In this document: in pieces, positions 10,165 to 19,756 of the stretch
Position numbering within the stretch: the stretch's first letter is position 1
How the letters are laid out: each line of letters starts with the position of its first letter
NCBI GenBank assembly: GCA_003049465.1
Contig: PYSS01000093.1
Location: 1-64,000 of the forward strand
Reading direction: 5' to 3'
Source: Magnaporthiopsis rhizophila
Taxonomy: Eukaryota > Ascomycota > Sordariomycetes > Magnaporthales > Magnaporthaceae
Length of the DNA: 64,000 bases
Translations under genes and position numbers: made by a program
The notes under the pieces: model-generated
The model's database searches: none
The model's input: the letters and a program-made list of their open reading frames with translations, nothing else
What the model was told of the DNA's origin: nothing

Positions 10165-11727
10165 TTAAAGAAAAGGAGTATTTAGCAGCCCCATGTCCGG
10201 AGCCAGCGTGACAGACCGGAAGCAAGTGTTGCCCCACGGCCCATCAAACGCCGGCAGCAGCGGCGCCAGTTTGGGACCCTTCTCGACGGTTCCCCGACCC
10301 GACACCGTGGTCCCCTGCTGATGTTGCTCATGGACGGGCGCCAGCTCCACCAGCTGCTGCTCATCCTCGTCGTCGTCGTCCTGGTGCATGCTCACCTCGT
10401 GCCGGAGCGGCGACGGGCGTGGGGCTGAGAACGGGGGAAGCAAGTGCTGCCGGCGCAGTAGCCGGTGCTCCTCCTGTACCCCGGGCGGCGAAGACGAAGA
10501 AGAAGAGGCATGCGTTGAGTAGTGGACCTTGAGCGCGGAAGTTCCCAGCCGGGGCGCGCGGGGCGGCGGCGGCGGCTGGCAGGACGGGGAGCCGGGCATG
10601 GCGGCTGAGGAGCCCGGAGCGGAAGGTAGAGACCGGCGGTGGTGCTGGTGCTTCTGGCGCGGCGCCGGGACAGGCGGAGGAGGAGCGGGACGGCGAGGAG
10701 GAGAAGAGGCGTTGGCCCAGCTGGGTGGGGAGTTGCGCGTCCACTCCTTCCAGGCGTCGTCTGCGGGTGGGCTGCTATGCATGACGCCCTTGCCCTTCCT
10801 GTCGCAGACGGGTAGGGGCGGGGCCGGGGAAGGTCTGCAAGGTGCGGAAGAGGAAGAGGAAGAGGCAGCCGCGGCCGCCGCAGCCGAGGAGGCAACATAA
10901 AGGGCGGCGTTGAAGAACGTGGGCGAGCTGGGCGGGCTGGCGGACGGGGCCGTGTCGATGGCCTCCTGGTACAGCGCCTTGTCGCGCTCCAGGATCTCGT
11001 ACAGGCGAATCTTCTCCCGCGCGTAGTGGTCGCGCTCGGCCACGGCGTGGTTCAGCCACGAGAGCGCGTTGGCGAGCTGCCGGCGGTGCTGCTCAAGCTG
11101 GTGGCGCAGCTCCTCCTCGGCCGTGGTCGTCGCCTTGGCGGCGCGCCGCTCGCGCGTGGAGTGCGCCGTCGACACGGCCCGCCGCCGCTTGCTGCCAGCG
11201 CTCGCCGGCCCGTCCGGGCTGGGCTGGCTGCTAGGGCTGCTTGTGCTGCTGCCCCCGGCGGCGGCCTCGGCAGCGGCCTCAGCCGCCTCGAGGGCGGCGT
11301 GCTCGGCGGCCTCGAGGAACGGAGGCCCTCTCCCCGGCTGCCTGATGATGACCTCGAGGTCCACGAGGCGGGCGGCGGCGCCATCTTCTTTGCAGAAGTC
11401 GGTGAGCTTTGTGGTGGGTGAGTTCGGGTCGATCTTCTCCCGGATGGGAGTGAGACGCAGGACCTTTCTGGCCCTGACCGCCATTTCTTCGGCAAGATCG
11501 GGTGGAATGAAGCCCGGCGGCGGTGGGCCCTGCCCCATGGTGGCCGTGACGAAGCCGATGCCGGGGAGAGGCCCGTCCTGCTGGGAGGAGGCCGCGAGCT
11601 CGATTTGCCGGAGCTCAGGGATCGACTCCAACCTGCAGGAGGGATGACGGGGCGGGCGGGGAGGACGTGGTGGGGGTTCGGCACGCTGGGCGACCCCGGC
11701 CGGCGGTTGCATTGGTACGGGTTCCAT
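10165..11727 (-). CDS. Coiled-coil, proline/serine-rich protein, 520 residues
   Basis: Start chosen at ATG 11727-11725 (MEPVPMQPPAG) because a TATA-like element on the same strand lies at 11914-11905. A start further upstream (12018) would sit before that element and code for an unlikely leader. The stop is TAA at 10167-10165. Visible parts in order are: Pro/Arg-rich N-terminus; RKVLRLTPIREKIDP at about 87-101; alanine-rich helix EAAEHAALEAAEAAAEAAA at 139-157; a basic bipartite stretch KRRR...RERRAAK at 180-198 that could be a nuclear signal; a coiled coil at about 202-257 rich in Glu/Arg/Leu; then Ser, Ala, Pro and His-rich low complexity; and an acidic run DDDDEDE near the end. I do not recognise the family. 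It is not a bZIP, because no N-x7-R signature precedes the coil. The long low-complexity tail has no conserved motif to confirm the reading frame. Confidence 0.65.
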   Translation of the reverse strand: MEPVPMQPPAGVAQRAEPPPRPPRPPRHPSCRLESIPELRQIELAASSQQDGPLPGIGFVTATMGQGPPPPGFIPPDLAEEMAVRARKVLRLTPIREKIDPNSPTTKLTDFCKEDGAAARLVDLEVIIRQPGRGPPFLEAAEHAALEAAEAAAEAAAGGSSTSSPSSQPSPDGPASAGSKRRRAVSTAHSTRERRAAKATTTAEEELRHQLEQHRRQLANALSWLNHAVAERDHYAREKIRLYEILERDKALYQEAIDTAPSASPPSSPTFFNAALYVASSAAAAAAASSSSSSAPCRPSPAPPLPVCDRKGKGVMHSSPPADDAWKEWTRNSPPSWANASSPPRRPAPPPPVPAPRQKHQHHRRSLPSAPGSSAAMPGSPSCQPPPPPRAPRLGTSALKVHYSTHASSSSSSPPGVQEEHRLLRRQHLLPPFSAPRPSPLRHEVSMHQDDDDEDEQQLVELAPVHEQHQQGTTVSGRGTVEKGPKLAPLLPAFDGPWGNTCFRSVTLAPDMGLLNTPFL

Positions 11728-11904
11728 CGTTCTAGGAAGCAGGCGCCGGTGGAGCTTGGTTCGTGGCGATGAGCAAAGGGCAGAGTCTAATCTGGATCGA
11801 TCGGAGAAGCAGGGAAACAAAGATGAGATGACGAGGGATGTCGAAGCAATTGTGGGGATGGACATTGGAGACGGCGAGACGGGGATCTGGCCAAGGGACT
11901 TGTC

Positions 11905-11914
11905 GTTATATAGC
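11905..11914 (-). promoter_or_regulatory. TATA-like element of the coiled-coil gene
   Basis: On the minus strand it reads CTATATAACG. It lies about 180 bases upstream of the ATG at 11727. It supports the shorter start and implies a 5' untranslated region of roughly 150 bases. Confidence 0.5.
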
Positions 11915-13442
11915 GTCCATGGCTGAAAGGGAGCCGATCCAATAACCACAGCTTCTATCAGTAAAAAAAGGACAGACACAGTAGCCGGTGGCCTGAGACG
12001 CGGAAAGGTGGAAGCCATCCAAAAGCCACTTCAGCCCCTCGTTGGACGCCGCCCACCAGTCCGTCGACCACTCAGCCAGCCTGTTTGGAAATATCGCAAA
12101 GGGAGGCTAGTTGTTTGTCTCTCATCGTGGGTGGCGTCCTCTGCGCACCGTGCCAATCACCGAGACTGCCAGAGAGTGGGAACCGGCAGGGAGGCAGGTC
12201 GGCAGTCAGTCCGGAGCCCCGGGGGTCTCGACCCAGATCCCGCAGCTGCGGACCCAAGATGTGCTAGGGGTGCTTTCTCCCTCCCTGCGATGTGGTTTCC
12301 GGATCTAGCGACTAGCGGGGGAGCAGACAGGGAGAGGTGCCTTGTCCCATCCATCCTCACAGCTCTCTTACCGGCATCTCCAGATTGCCAGGTTCGTAGG
12401 TGGCTTTTATTTCTTTCCCAACACCTCGCGATCGCTCTGTGCTACCAAACCCGCGATACCACCCACCCTGGCAATTGGGCTCGATTGCTTCTCTTGGCCG
12501 CCGCCTGACCTGACCTCGCGAGAAGATGCCTCCGTCGGACTTGCAGCACCACCCCGAGCAGCCTTGGCCTTGCACACCGCATCTGTGCCGATCGTTCCCG
12601 GTATGCGTAAAGGTGTATTACACAAAAACATGCATTGTTTCGAGGGGCTGACCCCGGCATCATCACGGCCCGCTCTGACCAGGGTGGGATCTCTCCGGAC
12701 GGTGCAGGCTGCGTCGACGCCCAACCCCCAGCTCCGCGGACGGTGGTTGGTGGTTGGAAATTAGAGACTTAGGGAGGAAGGACCTCAGCCTGCCCGATCG
12801 TCGGAGCTGCATGTCCCCATGCTCATCGCGCTCGGCCGCTTTCCCAATCGGTCAGTATCCATCGCGACAAGCCAAGAACGCCGAGCGAGACAAGTCCGGC
12901 CAGGCAAGGGAGAGAGGCAGGAAAGAAGATCGCCATCCTTGGGTGATGGCAAAGTGTGAGGGCCCAAGCGCTTTTTTGTGGCGTTCTTGGAAGTGTCGTG
13001 GAACTACGGTTGGCCCAGGTCTGCTTGTGATTCGTCGAGGCTGCACAGTGATGATGCGCTGATTTTATCTCGGCTCCTCTTTCGCTCTCCCTTACATCAA
13101 TAGTCAGCTCAGCTGGCTCGTACAGCCCCCGGGGTCTTTTTGCTTCTTTCTTTTTGTACCACGGTAATAGCGGGATGCTGGTCTCGGCCCCAGTGGCTCG
13201 AAAAATATCCTCCTGCATGATGCGTACTGCTTGGCTTTGCTTCTTTTGCGCTTTGTTTGAGACAGGAGGTTGATGACGCGGAGTGTGTGACCGCCACCAC
13301 CTCCTACTTGTGTCGCACGCACCGGCCGTTGCTCTATCTTGCGCCCCGGCAAGCGAAAGTTGCATGGGAAGTGGTGGGCTGCGGGATGCTTGTGGCAGGG
13401 CTTGACAGGCGTCGGCTTGCTGACCGGTTGATGGTTTGACAG
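11915..13442. other. Intergenic stretch, no gene seen
   Basis: About 1.5 kb upstream of the coiled-coil gene and downstream of the secreted-protein gene. Open frames of up to about 180 codons exist on both strands but lack ATG support or protein-like composition. No repeat of note was found. Confidence 0.45.
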
Positions 13443-14153
13443 TTAAGCTAAGATAATTACACGATTGAGCCTAATGCGCCATCGGACGATAGAACAGGTC
13501 GTGTCAAAGGGGAGAGTAAAAAGTTTCCAAGCGAACAAACCAAGGGCGCAAGCCACCATCCACACGGGGCTTGTCCAGCAACAAACAAGCCAGAATATTA
13601 AAGGAGCAAACGGCTCAGGAGGAGGTGACGAAAGAGGAGCAAAGAAGATAAAAGCATGATAATCCCAACGCGGCAATGGATACGGGCCGTGACAGGAGGA
13701 GGTGCGGCAAGAGCGATAGCACCAAGAGACGCGGGCAGCGCGAGGCGAGCTCCTGGTTCCCACACTTGTCTCCCACGACCACGAGCCGTAATTTAGCGGC
13801 AGGCACAGGATCGGCTCCTTGTAAGTGATGCATGGTGACGTCCGCGACTTGAGGCGGAGAGAGACTTTTCGGTGCTTTGATGTTTTGTCCATGGGGATGC
13901 TCTTTGGCTTCGGCGTTTTGTCCATAGGGGTGCTCTTTGCCTTCGACTTCTTTTGGCCGGGTCTCGATTTCTTTTTCCGGCTGCGGGCGACGGCGACGAC
14001 GCCCTTTGTGACGACGCGGGACCTGTCGATCGCCGGCTGGAGCGAGCGAAGAGGATGCGTGCCGACGGCCGTGGACTCGACTGGGATGGCCAAGGCCAGG
14101 GCCATGGCCAGGGCTGGAGAGAGGACGGCAACGATGCTTGTGAAGGAGCGCAT
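13443..14153 (-). CDS. Small predicted secreted protein, lysine-rich
   Basis: ATG at 14153-14151 opens with a convincing signal peptide: MRSFTSI followed by a hydrophobic core VAVLSPALAMALALAIPV, with likely cleavage near residues 27-28. A lysine-rich mature part follows, with a duplicated unit (KSTPMDKTPKP, KSIPMDKTSKH) around residues 70-94. A TATA-like element lies about 100 bases upstream. The frame stays open to a stop at 13445-13443 (236 residues), but the last hundred residues turn hydrophobic and aromatic and may not be translated as shown. An unrecognised intron or an earlier end in another frame is possible. It is divergent from the F-box/ankyrin gene. No family was recognised; extracellular or cell-wall location is inferred from the signal peptide only. 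Confidence 0.5.
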   Translation of the reverse strand: MRSFTSIVAVLSPALAMALALAIPVESTAVGTHPLRSLQPAIDRSRVVTKGVVAVARSRKKKSRPGQKKSKAKSTPMDKTPKPKSIPMDKTSKHRKVSLRLKSRTSPCITYKEPILCLPLNYGSWSWETSVGTRSSPRAARVSWCYRSCRTSSCHGPYPLPRWDYHAFIFFAPLSSPPPEPFAPLIFWLVCCWTSPVWMVACALGLFAWKLFTLPFDTTCSIVRWRIRLNRVIILA

Positions 14154-14251
14154 TTTCGAGCGACTTCGGCCCGGAGATGAAACGAGTGTATGTGGGTGGA
14201 TGACTAGAGAGTATTGTGTCTAGGCTGACAACGATGATTCCTCTAGGGGAT

Positions 14252-14261
14252 TTTATATATG
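14252..14261 (-). promoter_or_regulatory. TATA box of the secreted-protein gene
   Basis: Minus strand ATATATAAAA, about 98 bases upstream of the ATG at 14153. Sequence and spacing are those of a standard core promoter. Confidence 0.6.
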
Positions 14262-14685
14262 GCGACAGAGTTAAAAGGCCTCCAAGGGCAGAGATTGAAA
14301 GTTCGTGACCAGAGTGGTTGACGACAAGTTGGGCTTTGCCACAGCATCTAGCCATCAGCGAGCTTTCAGACCGCGTGGGAACCCAAAATACAGACCCTCC
14401 AGGGCGGAGTGGCGTCGGTCGTCACTGCACACGCAGCCAGGCACGTGCGAGCGCGTGAGTAGGACGCTGGATGCTGAACCGCGTTTGAAGAAGAGAAGGA
14501 ACGGACGGGAAAAATGGAGGAAGGAACCAAGCACAACGAATCCGCTCTTCACCCCACAACTCACGTATTTCTGAGCGACGGAACTCAGAACAACCAAACC
14601 AGCCCAAACAAAAGATCCATCCTACCGCAACACCACGGACGATATCCCACAAGCAACCTTGGCAACAGAGAACCCATCGGCCGCC
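14262..14685. promoter_or_regulatory. Divergent promoter, secreted-protein and F-box/ankyrin genes
   Basis: The two start codons are 532 bases apart, back to back. The ankyrin side is A/C-rich close to the start (CAACCAAACCAGCCC, CACAAGCAACC), as is common in fungal 5' untranslated regions. I saw no clear TATA box on the plus strand. Confidence 0.45.
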
Positions 14686-17600
14686 ATGGCGGCGCCGCCT
14701 TTCTTCACAGTCCCCGACGAGCTGCTCCTCGGCCTCTTCGAGAGGCTCGAGATAGCCGACAAGAATGCGCTGGTGCGGGCCAGCCGCCACCTCTACGAGA
14801 AGTTGAACCCTCATCTCTATCTCTTCAACGTCCGCCACGAGAATTCGAGTGCCATGATATGGGCCGCCTGGGAGGGCAGCTTGGGCACCATGAAGCTTGC
14901 CTACGAGGCCGGTGCCGACCCGAACGATCGATTGTCGCGCTTCCCTCTCCTGTTTCTACCAAAAGGCCTCACAGACTCCATCTCCCAGACCATGCCATCT
15001 TCTCCCTCAGGCGAGCTCGTTTTCACGCCACTGCATCTGGCCTCTCACCACGGACATACTGACGTGGTCGCCTGGCTTCTCTCTCGTGGCGCTCAGATCG
15101 ACGCTGAGTGTAGGGGTATCCAGCACTACAAGGTCATGCTCATGGTCATAAACGTCGACCCAGTAACCCCCCGTTCGTGGGACCCCAACCTCTCCTCCTG
15201 GTCACCGCTTCACATGGCAGTCTGCCAGGGGCACATGTCTACCACTGAGCTGCTCATCAAGCGCGGCCACCCCACCCAGCATCGCACCACACATATGGGC
15301 TTGTCAGCCATGCATAGCGCCGCCCTCAGCGGGCGCTGCGATGTCATGAGGCTTCTGGTGGCCACCGATCCCGGCATCATCGACTCGCTCGATCAAAGGG
15401 GCAGGACCGCCTTCCATTACGCCGCCTTCAGTCCCGCTGGTGCCGGCGTCTGCCGCGTCCTCGCTGAGCTGGGAGTCGATATAAACCGCCGGGACAAGTC
15501 GGGCATGACTCCACTTCACATTGCAATCTATCTCGACAAAATCGACGCGGCCATCGCCATGCTCGATGCTGGTGCAACCGTCGACACGAAGCGAGACCGA
15601 GAGCAGGGCTTGCCCTTTACACCACTTCACGCCGTGTGTTGCCCGGTCCGGCGCAGAAACCCGGTGTACACTCCCTTCGGCTCCAGGATATACCTTAGCA
15701 GCAACTCCGGACCGAGCCGCCCGTGGGACGAGAGGCGCCAGGTCTTGCTGCAGAGGATGCTTTGCCAAAGCGGCACCGATGTAAACGCCCGCCTAGACTT
15801 CAGCGGGAACGACTTGAAAATATCTCACTGCACCGCGCTGCAGCTCGCTATCGACCAATCCACCCACATCATGAAGATGCTCCTTGATGCGGGCGCCGAG
15901 CCGCAGCCGAGCATCGTCCATTATTTCGTCGAGTACGGCCAGTACGCGCTGGACGAAGACAGAGACGCCAAGGTTTCGCTGCTGCTGGAATATGGCCTGC
16001 GCATCGATGTACCCCTGCCCGACTATCCTGGGACTCTGCTCGAGTATTGCAGGAAGCACACGATTTGGTATACCAGCGATCTTCTCCGCTTTATCCTCGC
16101 ACGCGTCAAGATAGACGTCCACTCGAGCCGTGAACACCTCTCCCAGGTTGCGCTCAGCCACCTTGAGCTGGAGTCGAGAGCCGGGACGATGAACCTCGCA
16201 CCATTCGCATGGCTCGTCGAGGCAGGTGCCTTGATCGAGCCCGAGGCACTTAAATATTGGCTCAAAAGGACGTACAACCCTTATTTCGCCAAGCCTGAAA
16301 CCAATGCTTGGCTGGTCGGACTGCTCCCCAACACGTTATCCTTCCAGGAGCTACTCATATGGGCCCTGGCCGGTTTCCACGAGCGGGAAGATTTTCACAT
16401 GGTACCACGCCGCTCCCCCTACACCTACACACTTGAAGAGGAGATCGTCATGGCAATGCTAGGTCAGATCAAGGATCCTATTACGGCGAGGGATGACGCC
16501 ACAGGCAGAACCGCCCTGCACTACACCGTTCTCTGTGGGCATCTTACGGCCACAGTCAACCTGCTCCGCAGAGGGTCAGATCCCAACATGGCCGACAACT
16601 TCGGAGTCACGCCCCTACACGCCATGTTGGCACGCGAGAGGGTGGCGACCGTCGAGGGAAAGGTGTACGGCCTGGATGCTCTGCTGCGACACGGCGCAGA
16701 TCCGTTTCATGTCGTGGCTGCCCCAGCCCCTCACATGCCAGAATACTCCTACAAGGATGACTGCCACCAGCACGGCGTTCCCGAAATCAGTCCCGCTCAG
16801 TACATGGCGGTGGAAATTTCCCTGTACTACAACCGCGGCACGTCCCAGATTCTCAAGTACGTGTCGGTGGCCGACATCCCTGCGGGCCGCATCCCGAGCG
16901 TCACGTTGCGATGCATCAGCTTCTGCCTCAGCCGGCCGAGCAGGCTTAGGTCACTGTGCGAGCTGGTGATAGCCTGGGGCAGGACAGACGTGGCGCAACG
17001 CGCAGACGTGGACAGGGCGATGCTAGTGGTGCTGCAGGCCCTGTGGGATAGCCTTCTCGTCTTGGACGGCGGCTACAACGACAGCCCCAACAGGCCCAAC
17101 AGCAACAATAGCAACGACAACAAGGCTTACGGGCCCGTTGTGCTGGTTGCGGTGCAGAGGCTGGTCGTTTTCATGCTCTGGTATATCTGCAGACACACCA
17201 TGGACACCTCCCGCGGTCACGGAGCCGCCAGCGACGTCTGGGCTTGCATCGCGCGGCACATGACGTCTCAGCAGCTCTCTCGTGAGAAGCCAACGCAGCT
17301 GGACAAGACGTTGATCAGGTTCTTCTCGCTCGACGTCCTGTCGTTGCCGGGCCACGTCGTGCTCCGTCCCCGGTCCGTGCGCGCCTGTCGGCCTCGGGAA
17401 GAGTTTGACCAGTGGGTTATTGACCCGCCTCCACCGTCGTCGTTGTTGTCGCCGTCGTCGTCGTGGCCGGCTCCGCTCGATCCCCTTCCGCAGAACGCCG
17501 CCGCCGCCGCCGCCGTTGCCGCAGAGCCGAGCCAGCTCCGGAGTGAGGTACTTGCTGCCTTTCACCGCGACTTTTTGGAGCGTGTCGCTCGGCTGCGGGG

Positions 17601-17753
17601 ATTGGATGGTGAAGGGGACAGCAGCCTGGCGCCTCGCGCTGAAGAGGTATGTCGTCTTGAGATTCGTTTTTTCCTTTATATTCCTACTACAGATCCTTCC
17701 CTTTGCCTTAGTGCATCATGACTCACTATGTCCTCCCTTTCTAGGATCTCTGA
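14686..17753 (+). CDS. F-box and ankyrin-repeat protein, about 989 residues
   Basis: ATG at 14686 lies in a near-perfect Kozak context (GCCGCCATGG). The N-terminus matches an F-box (PDELLLGLFERLEI...LVRASRHLYEKLNP, residues about 10-41). Ankyrin repeats follow at about residues 57-84, 113-140, 172-198, 206-237, 240-270 and 274-303, with further copies in the middle and a clear pair near residues 602-680 (TALHYTVLCGH, TPLHAML). F-box proteins recruit targets to SCF ubiquitin ligases through Skp1, and ankyrin repeats bind partners, so a substrate adaptor is the likely role. The C-terminal 300 residues are not recognised and include Ser/Pro/Ala-rich runs. I place an intron at 17647-17744 (GTATGT donor, CTCAC branch, CTAG acceptor), leaving a two-codon last exon (Asp-Leu-stop, 17745-17753). 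Unspliced, the frame ends at 17721. Confidence 0.92.
17647..17744 (+). other. Terminal intron of the F-box/ankyrin gene
   Basis: Donor GTATGT, a pyrimidine-rich 3' part and acceptor CCTTTCTAG. It splits codons in phase 0. It removes a tail with unlike composition (RFFLYIPTTDPS). The downstream exon codes for only two residues before TGA. Confidence 0.6.
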
Positions 17754-19742
17754 CAATGGCAGAGCTTGGCGCTTGACGATGCGGTGGATGATTTACGGTA
17801 CATGCTTGTGCTTTGCTTTGCGCGTTGCTTTTCGTTCGATCAGGAAGCTTGGCGCGACATGGTAGTACACTTCGCGGGATTGCTTTTTTTTCTTTTCTCT
17901 TTTGTCTTTCCTTTCCGCTTCGACACGTTGGTTTCCCTCTTCCGGGCGACCTGATTCTTCTTTGTCGCTGCGATACTGGACTTTCCCAGAACAAAAGGAT
18001 ATCCAGATCCAGGGAGCTGTTTTTTACTGGGCTCGAGGAAGAAAGGAGACGAAGGCTAGGGCTAGGTAGGTACCTATCTAGGTACCTTGGCCGGTCTCCA
18101 TGCAGTAACACGACGACTGCCCGTTCCGACACACGGCCGGCCCGGCCACCTAGTTCCAGGGCCTGTATGGCGTCTTCTTGTGGTCTATTGTGGTTTCCTT
18201 AAAGGGCACTGGTTGGGCTCCCCAACACTCGTCAAGGGAAGAAGGAGCTTGGCAATGATAGAGTAATCAATATCTATGTTGTCCCCCTCTCTTTATCCAG
18301 CACATTGGAGGGCCAGGCCTGGGGCGATTCCTGGGGCGGCGGCAGCGGCGGGACGGAACGGGTTGCGGTGTGGTGTGGTGCGGCGCGTTCAGGCGGTGCG
18401 ACGATAGCGAGGGAAAGAGAGGCAAAATGCGTCTTTTGCCGTGCTGCACGGCACGTACGTACGTCGGCTAGGCAGGTACCTGCCCATTCCCGAGCCGGGG
18501 CTGATGCGAATTCGTCATCTGGCCAACCAATGTCGAGCATTTTCTTATTTTTTTTTTCTTTTTTTGGTGCGTCTGTGTTTTTTGTACCACGCCGACTGGT
18601 TTGTCGTCCGTCGTCTTTTTGCCTTGGGTGGCGACCTCCATGAGATAAAAATACGAGCCAGCTGGGCTGGGATGGAGGAGCGGCTGGGGTTGAGTAGGTG
18701 TAAGCATGCATGGATGCAGCCCTTTCGTCGGAGGTTTTTTTGCGGTTCGGTGCGGTGCAGTGCAGCAGCCGCGTTTTTTATTTTCTTTTTATTTCTGCAC
18801 CATCGATTTCTACCGTACGTACGGATGGGATGGGGATGTGCTGTGCGATGCACTCGTGCTGTGCCGGGTTCGCTTCGAGGGGAGAAAGAGGAGGGTTCGG
18901 GGCATTGTCTACTCGTTTGCTCTGTTTGTTTGCCCGGAACTAGAAAAAGAAAACGTGATGCACGTAGCCGACCCCGGGGCGACGATAATGTATGTCCGTA
19001 AGGCGGGTGGCAGCCTACGCCCTGTGTTATTTGTGCTGTAATGAAAACGTTGTCATCAAGCAACATCAATTCTTTTTTCCCCAGGTCTCCCCCAGCCGAG
19101 GGCAACGTGCGGGATCCTCGGCTCCCGAGGAAAAGAAAAAGTCCCCGAAGCTGGGATTGGGGTATCTCGTGGCCCGGAGAAAAGGGAAAAAAGCATAATG
19201 ATCGTGGGCGGGAGGGAAAGGGTAGAAGAGCGGTAAAGGATTGACCCCTTCCTTTCCATTTCACCACCACCCACACCCTACGCTCTACACGTGGCAAGGC
19301 TAGGTACATTTACATAAATACGATCTGCAGATGGAGAATTGGGTGGTGATCTGACATGCCAAAAGCGAAGAGGGTGTAGTGGCGTAGTTGCGGTGTGGAG
19401 TGGTGTGGTGGGATGGGCGGGCTGGCACATAATGCGGTGAAGAAGGCCGTTCAGTGACAGGCCGCCTGCCTGCCAGCTCACCACCCGACTTCGCTTCCCC
19501 GGACAAATGTTCACTGCCGGGCAGGCAAAGGCATTGAAAGCAAACAAAGCAAACGAACAGCAAAAAGAGCCCCTTGTTCTCCCTCACTCGTCTGCCGGGC
19601 CGGAACTGTGCTTCGAAAGAATGCGGGAGCGGGACGAAGTTGCATCTCGTATGCTACGTTACGCCGTCGGGATTGTCTCTTTACTCTCCCAGCTTTTGGT
19701 CTCCTCGCCTCGTCCGCCTTCTGCATATGCAAATACACCCAC

Positions 19743-19756
19743 CCATTGGCCAATGG
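19743..19756. promoter_or_regulatory. 14-bp palindrome with two opposed CCAAT boxes
   Basis: CCATTGGCCAATGG is a perfect palindrome that places CCAAT on both strands. It lies in an otherwise empty region, about 4.4 kb from the nearest downstream start codon. Function is unknown. Confidence 0.35.

Noticed and set aside
10165..12018. Longer start at 12018 for the coiled-coil gene
   Set aside because: It would place the start upstream of the TATA-like element and add a leader with no protein features.
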